Both the position numbers and the translations under genes were made by a program. The notes below the pieces were generated by a model that saw only the letters and a program-made list of their open reading frames with translations, did not search any database and was not told the DNA's origin. Below are positions 1 through 7,367 of a DNA stretch of 22,022 nt, piece after piece. How positions within the stretch are numbered: the stretch's first letter is position 1; each line of letters begins with the position of its first letter. The stretch is from Bordetella parapertussis (GTDB lineage: Bacteria > Pseudomonadota > Gammaproteobacteria > Burkholderiales > Burkholderiaceae_C), in assembly GCA_945882755.1 (NCBI GenBank), contig CAMCWS010000030.1, positions 1 through 22,022 on the forward strand, given 5' to 3'.

Positions 1-642
1 TACGAATTCCACCCCGTGGTGTCCAAATTGCAGCTGTATTGCTCGGAAGACTTGGGGGCGTTTTACCTGGACGTGTTGAAAGATCGCCTCTACACCACTG
101 CGCCTAAGTCGCTGGCCCGTCGCAGTGCGCAAACCGCCTTGCACCAAATCACCCACGCCATGCTGCGCTGGATGGCGCCTTTCCTCAGCTTCACCGCGGA
201 AGAGGCGTGGGGCGTTTTTGGCGACTCCGAGTCCATCTTCTTGGAAACCTTCATGGACATGGGCACGGTGGACACAGCCCTCTTAGAGAAATGGTCTCAG
301 ATTCAACAGGTGCGTGAACTGGCGAACAAAGAAATTGAAACCAAGCGCAGCGCGGGTGAGTTGGGTGCGTCACTTCAAGCCGAGCTGACAATTCATTGCG
401 AAGGCGCAGCTTATGAGGTGCTGGCCTCTTTAGGCGAAGACTTGAAATTTGTATTCATCACCTCCCAAGTGGTGCTCGCCAAAGGCACTTTGCAAGTGGA
501 CGTGAAAGCCAGTGCCGCCACCAAGTGCGACCGCTGCTGGCATTACAGCGAGGATGTAGGCCAACACGCTGACCATCCCAGCCTGTGTGGTCGCTGCATC
601 AGCAATTTGCATGGCGCGGGTGAAGTGCGGCATTTCGCCTGA
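1..642 (+). CDS. ileS: Isoleucyl-tRNA synthetase, C-terminal part (5' end outside window)
   Basis: The reading frame is open from base 1 and ends at TGA 640-642, so only the last 213 residues of a protein usually about 940 residues long are visible. IleRS is cytoplasmic and charges tRNA-Ile with isoleucine. What is present is the end of the anticodon-binding helical domain (for example [24 protein letters not shown]) and the C-terminal zinc-binding module: two CxxC pairs, the first with Cys codons at 526 and 535, the second at 586 and 595. That module is typical of bacterial IleRS and rules out ValRS or LeuRS. The first in-frame GTG (position 16) is not a real start, because the frame continues upstream as YEFHPV. 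lspA starts 3 bp after the stop, the classical ileS-lspA arrangement, so the two are almost certainly co-transcribed. Confidence 0.96.
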   Translation, partial: YEFHPVVSKLQLYCSEDLGAFYLDVLKDRLYTTAPKSLARRSAQTALHQITHAMLRWMAPFLSFTAEEAWGVFGDSESIFLETFMDMGTVDTALLEKWSQIQQVRELANKEIETKRSAGELGASLQAELTIHCEGAAYEVLASLGEDLKFVFITSQVVLAKGTLQVDVKASAATKCDRCWHYSEDVGQHADHPSLCGRCISNLHGAGEVRHFA

Positions 643-645
643 ACC

Positions 646-1155
646 ATGGCCAAAAACACCTCTCCTTCCATGCTGTTGTGGCTGGGCATCGCCTTGGTGG
701 TGCTGTTGGCCGATCAGTTCACCAAGCTGTTGATCGTCGGCAGTTTCCAGCTGGGCGACAGCCAAACCATCACCTCGTTTTTCAATCTGGTGCGGGTGCA
801 CAACAGTGGCGCAGCGTTTTCAATGTTGTCTACCGCTTCGGGCTGGCAGCGCTGGTTCTTCACCGGCATTGGCGTGGTGGCGACTGGCTTCATCCTGTAC
901 ATGCTGCGCAGCCACCCCTCGCAAAAATTGTTTTGTTTTGCGCTGGCACTGGTCTTGGGCGGCGCGGTGGGCAATGTGATAGACCGTATTGCCTACGGCC
1001 ATGTGGTTGATTTTTTGGACTTCCACTGGGACTGGCTGAGTCCCGTGTTCTATGAAGGCCACTTTCCCGCCTTCAATATCGCTGACAGCGCCATCAGCGT
1101 GGGTGCGGTTGGCTTGATCGTGGATGAATTGCTAAGGGTGCGGCGAGGCCCATAA
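646..1155 (+). CDS. lspA: Lipoprotein signal peptidase (signal peptidase II)
   Basis: This 169-residue inner-membrane aspartyl protease removes the signal peptide of diacylglyceryl-modified prolipoproteins. Four hydrophobic segments are visible (about 9-24, 68-86, 95-112 and 145-162). The family signatures are present: DQFTK near residue 23, HNSGAAF at 52-58, GNVIDR at 110-114, VVDF with the first catalytic Asp at 122, and FNIADSAI with the second at 147. The length is normal. The ATG lies 3 bp after the ileS stop without a strong Shine-Dalgarno of its own, so translation probably depends on coupling to ileS. The gene matters for the window's lolC-lolD pair, which transports the mature lipoproteins LspA produces. 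The next gene (hicB) is on the opposite strand, ending 17 bp away. Confidence 0.96.
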   Translation: MAKNTSPSMLLWLGIALVVLLADQFTKLLIVGSFQLGDSQTITSFFNLVRVHNSGAAFSMLSTASGWQRWFFTGIGVVATGFILYMLRSHPSQKLFCFALALVLGGAVGNVIDRIAYGHVVDFLDFHWDWLSPVFYEGHFPAFNIADSAISVGAVGLIVDELLRVRRGP

Positions 1156-1172
1156 ACACCACTATTTTCAAT

Positions 1173-1565
1173 TTAAGCGCTGATAGCCAAATGCGCTATA
1201 TAGCCTGAACGTGTTTGGCCAAAGGCCTTGGCCTTGGCATCTAAACGTGCCAAAACTCGTTTGGGTAAAGTGATATTGACTCGCTCAATGTCATCGGACA
1301 TGAGCGCAGGGTCTATAACTGCTACCGCCCAAACCCAACCTTTAAATTCAGGTTTTTTTTGTAATACCGTGATGGAACTGGGCGCAGGAATGGTTTGACC
1401 TAAGTCCAAGGCAGTTTCAATCCATAGCTCAATCGCCTCTTGCGCATTCGTAATGGCCTCATCAATGCCCGAATCTGCCGCAGAAAAACAGCCAGGCAAG
1501 TCGGGCACCACAACACCCCAAGCTGTGGTGGCGTTTCCGGGTTCAATGGCAATGGGGTACTTCAT
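1173..1565 (-). CDS. hicB: HicB-type antitoxin
   Basis: This 130-residue protein has a HicB-like fold at the N-terminus (MKYPIAIEPG, then AWGVVVPDLPGCFSAADSGIDEAITNAQEAI, the typical degenerated RNase-H-like segment). A short ribbon-helix-helix DNA-binding tail follows at about 93-128 (IERVNITLPKRVLARLDAKA, then RSGYIAHLA). In known HicAB systems HicB binds and blocks the mRNA interferase HicA and represses the operon through its DNA-binding tail. It lies 12 bp downstream of hicA, in the usual toxin-first order. A weak AGAGA sequence precedes the ATG at 1565. The gene ends 17 bp from the oppositely oriented lspA. The pair was probably acquired, because it interrupts a block of housekeeping genes, but base composition alone does not prove this. 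Confidence 0.93.
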   Translation of the reverse strand: MKYPIAIEPGNATTAWGVVVPDLPGCFSAADSGIDEAITNAQEAIELWIETALDLGQTIPAPSSITVLQKKPEFKGWVWAVAVIDPALMSDDIERVNITLPKRVLARLDAKAKAFGQTRSGYIAHLAISA

Positions 1566-1577
1566 GGTTTCTCTTTC

Positions 1578-1757
1578 TTAAAGATCAGCTTGTTTGAGCA
1601 GCTTTTTTACCAAACCTACGCCCAAGTCTTTTTTGGGATGGGGGACGCTCAGATGCCCAGGTTTATGGGGATGTACAAAAATGTGGTGGGAGCCTTTGGA
1701 GCCGCGCAAGACCCATCCAGCTTTCAGGAGTTGCGCGATGAGGTGTTTACTCGACAT
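1578..1757 (-). CDS. hicA: HicA-type mRNA interferase toxin (59 aa)
   Basis: I translated this short frame by hand: ATG at 1757-1755, TAA at 1580-1578, 59 residues. It begins MSSKHLIAQLLKAGW, carries the catalytic-His motif GSHHIF (His24) and ends with the typical VPHPKKDL segment followed by LVKKLLKQADL. Length and all landmarks match intact HicA. HicA toxins have a dsRBD-like fold and cleave mRNA and tmRNA. Nothing indicates inactivation: the active-site His and the basic surface are present. hicB follows after 12 bp. A TATAAT box ends only 6 bp upstream of the ATG, so the transcript may begin at or next to the start codon (leaderless); no Shine-Dalgarno is visible. Confidence 0.92.
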   Translation of the reverse strand: MSSKHLIAQLLKAGWVLRGSKGSHHIFVHPHKPGHLSVPHPKKDLGVGLVKKLLKQADL

Positions 1758-1763
1758 AGTCTA

Positions 1764-1792
1764 ATTATACACACCATACACACAAATGTATA
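1764..1792 (-). promoter_or_regulatory. hicAB promoter with overlapping inverted repeat (putative HicB operator)
   Basis: On the minus strand, TATACA (1792-1787) and a perfect TATAAT (1769-1764) are separated by 17 bp, a near-ideal sigma70 promoter (-35 matches 4 of 6). Five bases at each end form an inverted repeat, TATAC (1766-1770) and GTATA (1788-1792), covering the -10 and -35 elements. The ribbon-helix-helix tail of HicB could bind there to autorepress. The promoter is seen directly; operator function is inference. Confidence 0.75.
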
Positions 1793-1797
1793 GGTAC

Positions 1798-1828
1798 AAA
1801 AAAGCCCTGCACCTAGGAGCAGGGCTTT
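1798..1828 (-). terminator. Rho-independent terminator of the quinone oxidoreductase gene
   Basis: A perfect 10-bp stem (AAAGCCCTGC at 1801-1810 pairing with GCAGGGCTTT at 1819-1828) encloses the 8-nt loop ACCTAGGA. On the minus strand it is followed by a run of six T (complement of 1798-1803). It lies 33 bp past the TAA of the leftward oxidoreductase gene and just upstream of the hicA promoter, so it insulates hicAB from read-through. Confidence 0.9.
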
Positions 1829-1860
1829 GGGGCCACCATCCATTAACTAAATGACAAAAA

Positions 1861-2844
1861 TTAAACCGTCAAAATCGTGCAACCCGTGGTTTTACGCGCT
1901 TCCAAATCGCGGTGCGCTTTGGCTGCGTCTGCCAAGGGGTAGCGTTGGTCAATGTGAATCTTCACCTTGCCACTGCCCACCACTTCGAACAAATCGTCGG
2001 CCATTTGCTGGTTCACTTCGCGTGTGGCGATATGGGTGAACAAGGTTTGGCGGGTGACGTAAATAGAACCCTTGGGGCCAAGGATGCCAGGCGAGAAAGG
2101 GTCTACCGGGCCTGAGGCATTGCCAAAACTGGCCATCAAACCAAAGGGCGAGATGCAGTTGAGCGATTTCTCCCAGGTGTCTTTGCCCACCGAGTCGTAA
2201 ACCACTTTCACGCCTTTGCCGCCAGTGATGTCTTTCACACGTGCTTCAAAATCTTCTTTGGCGTAGTTGATGACGTGAGCTGCACCGTTGGCCTTGGCCA
2301 AAGCGCATTTTTCATCGCTGCCAGCGGTACCAATGAGTTGGTAGCCCAAGGCCTTGGCCCATTGGCAAGCAATCAGGCCCACGCCGCCAGCAGCAGCATG
2401 GAACAAGATGGGATCACCGGCTTGCAAACCGGCTTGGGGCATGGTGCGCTTGAGCAAATACTGTACCGTCAAACCTTTGAGCATCATGGCTGCACCCGTG
2501 TCAAAGTCGATGTTGTCAGGCAATTTGCAGACGTTTTTAGCGGGCATCACCCGTGCTTCGCAATAGCTTCCTGGCGGGGCGCTGGCGTAGGCGGCGCGGT
2601 CGCCAGCCTTCAGATGCGTCACACCTGCACCCACGGCTTCAACCACGCCCGAGGCTTCCATGCCCAAGCCATGGGGCATCTCCAAAGGATACAGGCCAGT
2701 GCGGTGGTAAACGTCGATGAAGTTCAAACCCACGGCTTTGTGGCGAATACGGATTTCACCAGGACCGGGCTCGCCCACCGTCACATCGACGAGGTGCATT
2801 TCTTCAGGGCCACCGGGTTTATTGAAATGAATGGCTTTGCTCAT
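1861..2844 (-). CDS. NADPH:quinone oxidoreductase, zeta-crystallin type (MDR family)
   Basis: This 327-residue zinc-independent medium-chain dehydrogenase/reductase is probably a cytoplasmic NADPH-dependent quinone reductase. The N-terminal GroES-like domain contains VGLNFIDVYHRTGLYP (38-53) and GLGMEASGVVEAVG (59-72), the hallmark of QorA proteins. The Rossmann domain carries the nucleotide-binding loop AAAGGVG (150-156). No structural zinc cysteine cluster is present, as expected for this subfamily. The ATG at 2844 has a good Shine-Dalgarno, AGGAG, 7 nt upstream. The gene is a single-gene unit: a terminator follows, and the upstream neighbour is divergent with an 84-bp gap. Substrate preference cannot be read from the sequence; qorA-like is a reasonable label, but I do not assign the symbol. 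Confidence 0.92.
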   Translation of the reverse strand: MSKAIHFNKPGGPEEMHLVDVTVGEPGPGEIRIRHKAVGLNFIDVYHRTGLYPLEMPHGLGMEASGVVEAVGAGVTHLKAGDRAAYASAPPGSYCEARVMPAKNVCKLPDNIDFDTGAAMMLKGLTVQYLLKRTMPQAGLQAGDPILFHAAAGGVGLIACQWAKALGYQLIGTAGSDEKCALAKANGAAHVINYAKEDFEARVKDITGGKGVKVVYDSVGKDTWEKSLNCISPFGLMASFGNASGPVDPFSPGILGPKGSIYVTRQTLFTHIATREVNQQMADDLFEVVGSGKVKIHIDQRYPLADAAKAHRDLEARKTTGCTILTV

Positions 2845-2876
2845 GATGATCTCCTAGGGGCTGATGCGAAAAGAAA

Positions 2877-2914
2877 AACCCACATCCTGCCATGAAATCG
2901 ACGGGCTGTGGGTT
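2877..2914. promoter_or_regulatory. 8-bp inverted repeat between divergent qor-like and permease genes
   Basis: AACCCACA (2877-2884) and TGTGGGTT (2907-2914) are perfectly complementary arms 22 bp apart in the only space available for two divergent promoters. A weak rightward promoter, ATGAAA (2892-2897), 16 bp, TAGAGT (2914-2919), overlaps it and would start transcription within a few bases of the ATG at 2929. It could be a regulator site or just a hairpin; function is inference. Confidence 0.35.
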
Positions 2915-2928
2915 AGAGTGTCACCCGC

Positions 2929-3879
2929 ATGTCTGACAACACCCCCGCTCCCACCCCCGCCGCTACCTCGCTTTTAACGCCAGCCACCATTGGTCTATTG
3001 GTATTGCCACCTTTGATGTGGGCGGGCAACTCGATTTTGGGTCGGGTGGTAGCCGATATGGTGCCGCCCATCACCTTGAACTTTTTCCGCTGGCTTTTGG
3101 CTTTTGTCTTGCTTTTGCCTTGGGGATGGCGTTTGCTCTTGCCCAGCAGCGTTTTGTGGCCACATTGGCGGCGTTACGCTGTGCTCAGTTTGTTGGGTGT
3201 GGGTTGCTACAACAGCTTTCAATATTTAGCGCTGCACACCTCCACCCCTATCAATGTCACCTTGGTCGCTTCCAGCGTACCGGTGTTCATGCTGGCCATG
3301 GGCGCCTTGTGGTTCAAGCAGCGCATCACACCACGGCAATTGCTGGGTGCTGCCATGTCTATCGCTGGTGTGCTGTGCGTACTTGGGCGAGGCGACTGGC
3401 AAACCTTGCTGCGGGTGGAGCTGGTTGTTGGCGATGTGTATGTGCTGATTGCGGTGCTGTGTTGGGCGCTGTACAGCTGGTTGCTGTCGCAGCCCAAAGA
3501 CCCGCCCGAGATTCGCAGCAACTGGGTGAATTTTTTAATGGCGCAAATGGCGTTTGGCCTGCTGTGGTGCGGCCTGTCAACCGCCTTGGAATGGCATTAC
3601 AGCAGCAATCCACACATTGAATGGGGTTGGCCTCTGGCAGCGACGTTGTTGTTTGTGGCCTTGGGGCCAGCCTTACTGGCTTACCGCAGTTGGGGTTTGG
3701 GTATTCAGCGGGTAGGGCCCAATATTGCAGGGTTTTTTGCCAACCTCACGCCCTTGTTCGCCGCCGTCATGTCCACCGTGCTGCTGGGCGACGCGCCGCA
3801 TGTTTACCATGGCGTGGCATTTGTGTTGATTGCTGGCGGCATTGTGGTGTCGTCACGCCAAGGACCCAAGGCTTCGTAA
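2929..3879 (+). CDS. DMT-superfamily permease with two EamA domains
   Basis: This 316-residue integral inner-membrane protein has about ten hydrophobic helices arranged as two repeated EamA halves (about 20-150 and 168-308). Typical features are PPLMWAGNSILGR in helix 1, the helix-end motif ALHTSTPINVTLVASSVPVF around 103-122, and in the second half GIQRVGPNIAGFFANLTPLFAAV. A Pro/Thr/Ala-rich tail of about 15 residues precedes helix 1. Members of this family export amino acids, metabolites or drugs; the substrate cannot be predicted. Start ATG 2929 is the first Met of the frame and no strong Shine-Dalgarno precedes it. The gene is divergent from the quinone oxidoreductase and is followed by the palindromic repeat cluster that separates it from the convergent SDR gene. 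Confidence 0.9.
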   Translation: MSDNTPAPTPAATSLLTPATIGLLVLPPLMWAGNSILGRVVADMVPPITLNFFRWLLAFVLLLPWGWRLLLPSSVLWPHWRRYAVLSLLGVGCYNSFQYLALHTSTPINVTLVASSVPVFMLAMGALWFKQRITPRQLLGAAMSIAGVLCVLGRGDWQTLLRVELVVGDVYVLIAVLCWALYSWLLSQPKDPPEIRSNWVNFLMAQMAFGLLWCGLSTALEWHYSSNPHIEWGWPLAATLLFVALGPALLAYRSWGLGIQRVGPNIAGFFANLTPLFAAVMSTVLLGDAPHVYHGVAFVLIAGGIVVSSRQGPKAS

Positions 3880-3888
3880 TAACGAGTT

Positions 3889-4021
3889 GTCATTGCGAAG
3901 CCCGAAGGGCTGAAGCAATCTACGGCATGGGATTGCTTCGCTTCGCTCGCAATGACACTATGCGCTCGCAATGACACATTAGTCATTGCGAAGCCCGTAG
4001 GGCTGAAGCAATCTACGGCAT
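3889..4021. repeat. Dispersed palindromic repeat cluster 1 (GTCATTGCGA...GAAGCAATC family)
   Basis: Four copies or partial copies of one element sit between two convergent genes. Forward copies at 3889-3928 and 3982-4021 are 40 bp each and differ at one base (CCCGAAGGG versus CCCGTAGGG). An inverted copy lies at 3931-3956 and a truncated inverted copy at 3962-3975. The first forward and inverted copies form a long imperfect hairpin with 10-bp outer arms GTCATTGCGA/TCGCAATGAC. The second forward copy ends on the first base of the SDR stop codon. The same core recurs at 11489-11618 and 13011-13110. Placement between convergent genes suggests a role as a bidirectional transcription end, unproven. 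Confidence 0.9.
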
Positions 4022-4815
4022 TAATGCGAACCAGGGTAAGCGCCACCGTCAATCAAAATGTTTTGACCGGTGATGAAACCCGCATGTTGGCTGCACAAAA
4101 AAGCGCAGGTTTGGCCAAACTCATCGGGGTGACCAAAACGCTGGGCAGGTGCCATTTTTTTGCGGGCTTCGGCCAAAGCTTCAATGCTTTGACCGGTTTT
4201 GGCAGCCGCACCTGCCAAGGTGGTTTTCAGTCGGTCGGTGTCAAACGCCCCAGGCAAGAGGTTGTTGATGGTGACATTGTTGCCAGCCAAAGCCGTGGTG
4301 CGTGACAGACCCGCCACAAAACCTGTCAAGCCACTGCGAGCACCGTTGGACAAACCCAAAATATCGATGGGTGCTTTCACCGCACTGGAGGTGATGTTGA
4401 CGATGCGTCCAAAACCGCGAGAGGCCATGCCATCTACCGTGGCTTTGATGAGTTCGATGGGCGTGAGCATATTGCCGTCCACCGCTTTGATCCACGCTTC
4501 GCGGTCCCACTCACGAAAATCGCCAGGGGGTGGGCCACCTGCGTTGGTGATCACGATGTCGTAGTTTTTGCCAGGTCCTCCAGCCACAGCCCAAATCGCT
4601 GCACGACCGGCTTCGGTGGTGATGTCTTGCGCCACGGTGAGTGCCGTCACGCCCAAGGCACGCAATTTGGCAGCCGAGGCTTCCAAGGCTTCCGCGCCAC
4701 GCGACACCATCACCACATTCACACCCGCTTGCGCCAACGCCGTGGCGCAGCCCAAACCCAAACCTTTGCTGGCGCCACCCACCAAAGCCCATTTACCTTT
4801 GATTCCTAAATCCAT
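4021..4815 (-). CDS. Atypical short-chain dehydrogenase/reductase lacking catalytic Tyr
   Basis: This 264-residue cytoplasmic Rossmann-fold protein is annotated in related genomes as SDR or 3-oxoacyl-ACP reductase-like. The cofactor loop GGASKGLGLG is at 13-22, NAGGPPPG at 91-98, and the Ser motif NITSSAVKAP at 140-149. Where classical SDRs have YxxxK this protein has SNGAR (156-160), so both the catalytic Tyr and Lys are replaced. The NAGGPPPG and SNxAR features are what I remember of a BKR-like subgroup that departs from the canonical tetrad, so this looks like a family trait rather than decay. The C-terminal GQNILIDGGAYPGSH is normal. GGAGA sits 7 nt before ATG 4815. The start overlaps the stop of the preceding permease gene by one base (TAATG), which implies translational coupling. 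Reaction unknown. Confidence 0.9.
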   Translation of the reverse strand: MDLGIKGKWALVGGASKGLGLGCATALAQAGVNVVMVSRGAEALEASAAKLRALGVTALTVAQDITTEAGRAAIWAVAGGPGKNYDIVITNAGGPPPGDFREWDREAWIKAVDGNMLTPIELIKATVDGMASRGFGRIVNITSSAVKAPIDILGLSNGARSGLTGFVAGLSRTTALAGNNVTINNLLPGAFDTDRLKTTLAGAAAKTGQSIEALAEARKKMAPAQRFGHPDEFGQTCAFLCSQHAGFITGQNILIDGGAYPGSH

Positions 4816-5741
4816 TATTTGTCTCCATATCTAGAAGCTAAGTACACACCACCAAGCACCAACACGGTACCCAGCCCAATCCATGCATTGAACGGCTCGC
4901 CCAACACCCACACACCCAACAGCAGGGTGGACAAGGGCCCCACCATACCTGTTTGCGCGGTGAGTGCCGCGCCTATGCGCTCGATCGCCAGCATCACCAT
5001 CAACACCGGCGCCACGGTGCAAGCGGTGGCGTTGAGCAAACCCCACCACCACACTTCCACAGGTATCACGGTATCGAGTGGCCGCAGCAAGGCAAATTGT
5101 GCCAAACAACAAAGACATGCCACCGACGAGGCCCACCCGACCAAACGCATCGAGCCTATGCGCTGGACCACCTCGCCGCTGAACATCAAATACAAAGCGT
5201 AGCTCAGCGCACTGGCCAGCACAAACAGACTGCCCTTGACCACGTCAGGGCCGGCCAAAGTGACCTCATGGCCAAACACCAGCAGCACACCCGCGTAACT
5301 GATGGCCATGGCCAATGCACGCATGGGGCGGATACGGTGTTTGTAAATCAAGGCGCTCAAGAGCAGCACCAAGGTGGGGTTTAAATACAAAATCAGCCGC
5401 TCCAAACTGGCGGTGATGGTTTGCAAACCCAAAAAATCCAAAAAGCTGGCCAAGTAATAACCCAGCACACCCAAGGCGATGATGATGGGCGCATCGCGCC
5501 ATTGCAAAGGGTTTTGCTTTGCAAACACAGTGCGCGAAGACCACCAGGCCAGCGCCACAAACATGGGCAGCGACCACAGCATACGCACCATGATGACGGT
5601 GACCGCATCCACGCCATAGCGGTAAGACAACTTCACGATGATGGCTTTGCCGCTGAAGGTGATGGCACCCGCCAGCGCCAACAGCACACCCATGGCATGA
5701 GGTGACAGGCGGGGTAGAGCCACCTGCGAAGCAGTATTCAC
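4815..5741 (-). CDS. DMT-superfamily permease with two EamA domains (operon member)
   Basis: This 308-residue inner-membrane protein has about ten predicted helices in two EamA repeats (about 17-145 and 165-300). Recognisable parts are AITFSGKAIIVKLSYRYGVDAVTVIMVRML in the first half and AIERIGAALTAQTGMVGPLSTLLLGVWVLGEP in the second. The start is taken as GTG 5741, 3 bp after the gamma-glutamyltransferase stop; ATG at 5693 (residue 17) is possible but would leave no cytoplasmic lead before helix 1. It is only distantly similar to the permease at 2929, so it is not a recent duplicate. Lying between a gamma-glutamyltransferase and an SDR, it is a candidate exporter or importer of a product of that operon, but the substrate is unknown. 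Confidence 0.88.
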   Translation of the reverse strand: MNTASQVALPRLSPHAMGVLLALAGAITFSGKAIIVKLSYRYGVDAVTVIMVRMLWSLPMFVALAWWSSRTVFAKQNPLQWRDAPIIIALGVLGYYLASFLDFLGLQTITASLERLILYLNPTLVLLLSALIYKHRIRPMRALAMAISYAGVLLVFGHEVTLAGPDVVKGSLFVLASALSYALYLMFSGEVVQRIGSMRLVGWASSVACLCCLAQFALLRPLDTVIPVEVWWWGLLNATACTVAPVLMVMLAIERIGAALTAQTGMVGPLSTLLLGVWVLGEPFNAWIGLGTVLVLGGVYLASRYGDK

Positions 5742-5744
5742 CGT

Positions 5745-7367
5745 TTAAAAACCTGCCACCAACCCGTCGCGGCGCGAATCGCTGGCCGCCACATAGCCCT
5801 GCACCTTGGGGTCGCCCATGCGCCAAATGAACTGGCCCGAGCCAAAGTCTTGGTAGCTGTCGTTGATGACTTCCATTTGGTGGCCCAAAGCCTGCAAGCC
5901 TTTGACGGTGTGCGGGTCCATGGCCGACTCAACGTTGATGACCAAGCCCTCGTTGTAGCGCCAACGCGGCGCATCACATGCAGTTTGCGGGTTTTGTTGG
6001 TAGTCCAACATGCGCACCAAGGTTTGCACATGGCCTTGGGGTTGCATATTGGCACCCATCACGCCATAACTCATCACCGGCTGACCGTCTTTGGTGAGAA
6101 AAGCCGGAATGATGGTGTGGAAAGGTCGTTTGCCTGGGGCGACCACATTGGCAGGGTTATGGCCACCAGCGCGAACCGCGAAAGCGTGTCCTCGGTTTTG
6201 CAAGCTGATGCCAAACGCTGGCTCGACACAGCCCGAACCAAAGCCCATGTAATTGCTTTGGATGAAGCTCACCATCATGCCGTTTTCATCCGCAGCGGTG
6301 AGGTAAATCGTGCCGCCCTTGGCGGGGTTGCCGGCTTTGAAGTCTTGCGCCTTTTTCATGTCAATCAAAGCCGCACGTTGCTTCAGGTAAGACGGGTCCA
6401 ACATCTGCTGCGCTGTGACTTCCATGCTGGCCTCATCGGCCACATAGCGGTAAACATCAGCAAACGCCAGTTTCATGGCTTCAATTTGCAAGTGCTGGGA
6501 ATCCACGCCGTCAAGGGCTAAAGCGGCCAAATCGAAATTGCCCAAAATACCCAAGGTGATGAGCGCCGCGATGCCTTGGCCATTCGGTGGAATTTCATGC
6601 AAGGTGTGACCACGGTAGTTTTGCGCAATGGGCGTGACCCAATCGGCTTTGTAGGCGGCAAAGTCGCTGGCTTTCAAACTGCCGCCATGGGCGTTGGAGA
6701 ACTTCTCCAAAGCATGGGCAATTTCACCGCCGTAAAACGCTTGGCCTTTGGAGTTGGCAATGGCGCGTAAGCCACGAGCAGCTGCAGGGAACTGGAACAA
6801 CTCGCCCACTTGCGGCGCACGGCCCCAAGGCAAAAAATGCTCGGTGAATCCGGGTTGAATGCGCAACTCCTCTACCGGTGCTGCCCATTTCTCTTGCACC
6901 ACCACGCTCAGCAAATAGCCCCGCTCGGCGATCTCGATGGCTGACTGCATCAAATCGGCAAAAGGCAGTTTGCCAAAACGCTCGCTCATGGCTACCCAAC
7001 TTGCCACCGCACCCGGAACGGTGACGGAATCAATGCCGCGCTTGGGTGGCTGCATCGCGTCAGGGCCGTATTTCTTTTGAAAGTAGTCTGGCGTCCACGC
7101 TTGCGGCGCACGGCCGGAGGCGTTCAAACCATGCAGCGCTTTACCGTCCCACAAAATACAAAACGCGTCCGACCCCAAACCACAGCTGACAGGCTCGACG
7201 ATGGTCAGCACCGCCGCTGCGGCAATGGCAGCGTCCACCGCATTGCCGCCTTGCCACAAGATGCGTAAACCTGCTTGGGCGGCCAATGGGTGGGAAGTGG
7301 AAACAATGTTGCGGGCAAACACCGGTAAACGTGTGCTGGTGTAGGGATTGGAAAAGTTAAAGGTCAT
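5745..7367 (-). CDS. Gamma-glutamyltransferase-family Ntn hydrolase, no signal peptide
   Basis: This 540-residue protein of the GGT/cephalosporin-acylase-like family normally self-cleaves into a large and a small subunit and transfers or hydrolyses gamma-glutamyl groups. The N-terminus reads FARNIVSTSHPLAAQAG and GGNAVDAAIAAAAVLTIVEPVSCGLG, typical of the family. The probable nucleophile is Thr353 in KGGTIYLTAAD, which would be the first residue of the small subunit. NPANVVAPGKRPFHTIIPAFL (404-424) and GANMQPQGHVQ are small-subunit signatures. Unlike periplasmic GGTs it has no signal peptide, so a cytoplasmic location is likely. The start ATG overlaps the upstream DUF3422 stop (ATGA), a sign of coupling. 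The substrate could be glutathione, another gamma-glutamyl compound or an acyl amide; the sequence does not decide. Confidence 0.9.
   Translation of the reverse strand: MTFNFSNPYTSTRLPVFARNIVSTSHPLAAQAGLRILWQGGNAVDAAIAAAAVLTIVEPVSCGLGSDAFCILWDGKALHGLNASGRAPQAWTPDYFQKKYGPDAMQPPKRGIDSVTVPGAVASWVAMSERFGKLPFADLMQSAIEIAERGYLLSVVVQEKWAAPVEELRIQPGFTEHFLPWGRAPQVGELFQFPAAARGLRAIANSKGQAFYGGEIAHALEKFSNAHGGSLKASDFAAYKADWVTPIAQNYRGHTLHEIPPNGQGIAALITLGILGNFDLAALALDGVDSQHLQIEAMKLAFADVYRYVADEASMEVTAQQMLDPSYLKQRAALIDMKKAQDFKAGNPAKGGTIYLTAADENGMMVSFIQSNYMGFGSGCVEPAFGISLQNRGHAFAVRAGGHNPANVVAPGKRPFHTIIPAFLTKDGQPVMSYGVMGANMQPQGHVQTLVRMLDYQQNPQTACDAPRWRYNEGLVINVESAMDPHTVKGLQALGHQMEVINDSYQDFGSGQFIWRMGDPKVQGYVAASDSRRDGLVAGF

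Noticed and set aside
3889..4021. Insertion sequence or integrated element
   Set aside because: No transposase or target-site duplication is seen; the element is too short and matches two other short repeat clusters in the window, so REP/MITE-like is the better description.
2929..5741. The two DMT permeases as a recent duplication
   Set aside because: Their sequences share only the general family layout and little residue identity, so they are old paralogues.
5850..6521. A 223-residue plus-strand frame opposite the gamma-glutamyltransferase gene, and similar plus-strand frames at 2275-2895 and 10777-11262
   Set aside because: Antisense shadows of genes supported by catalytic motifs; no ribosome binding sites or domains of their own.
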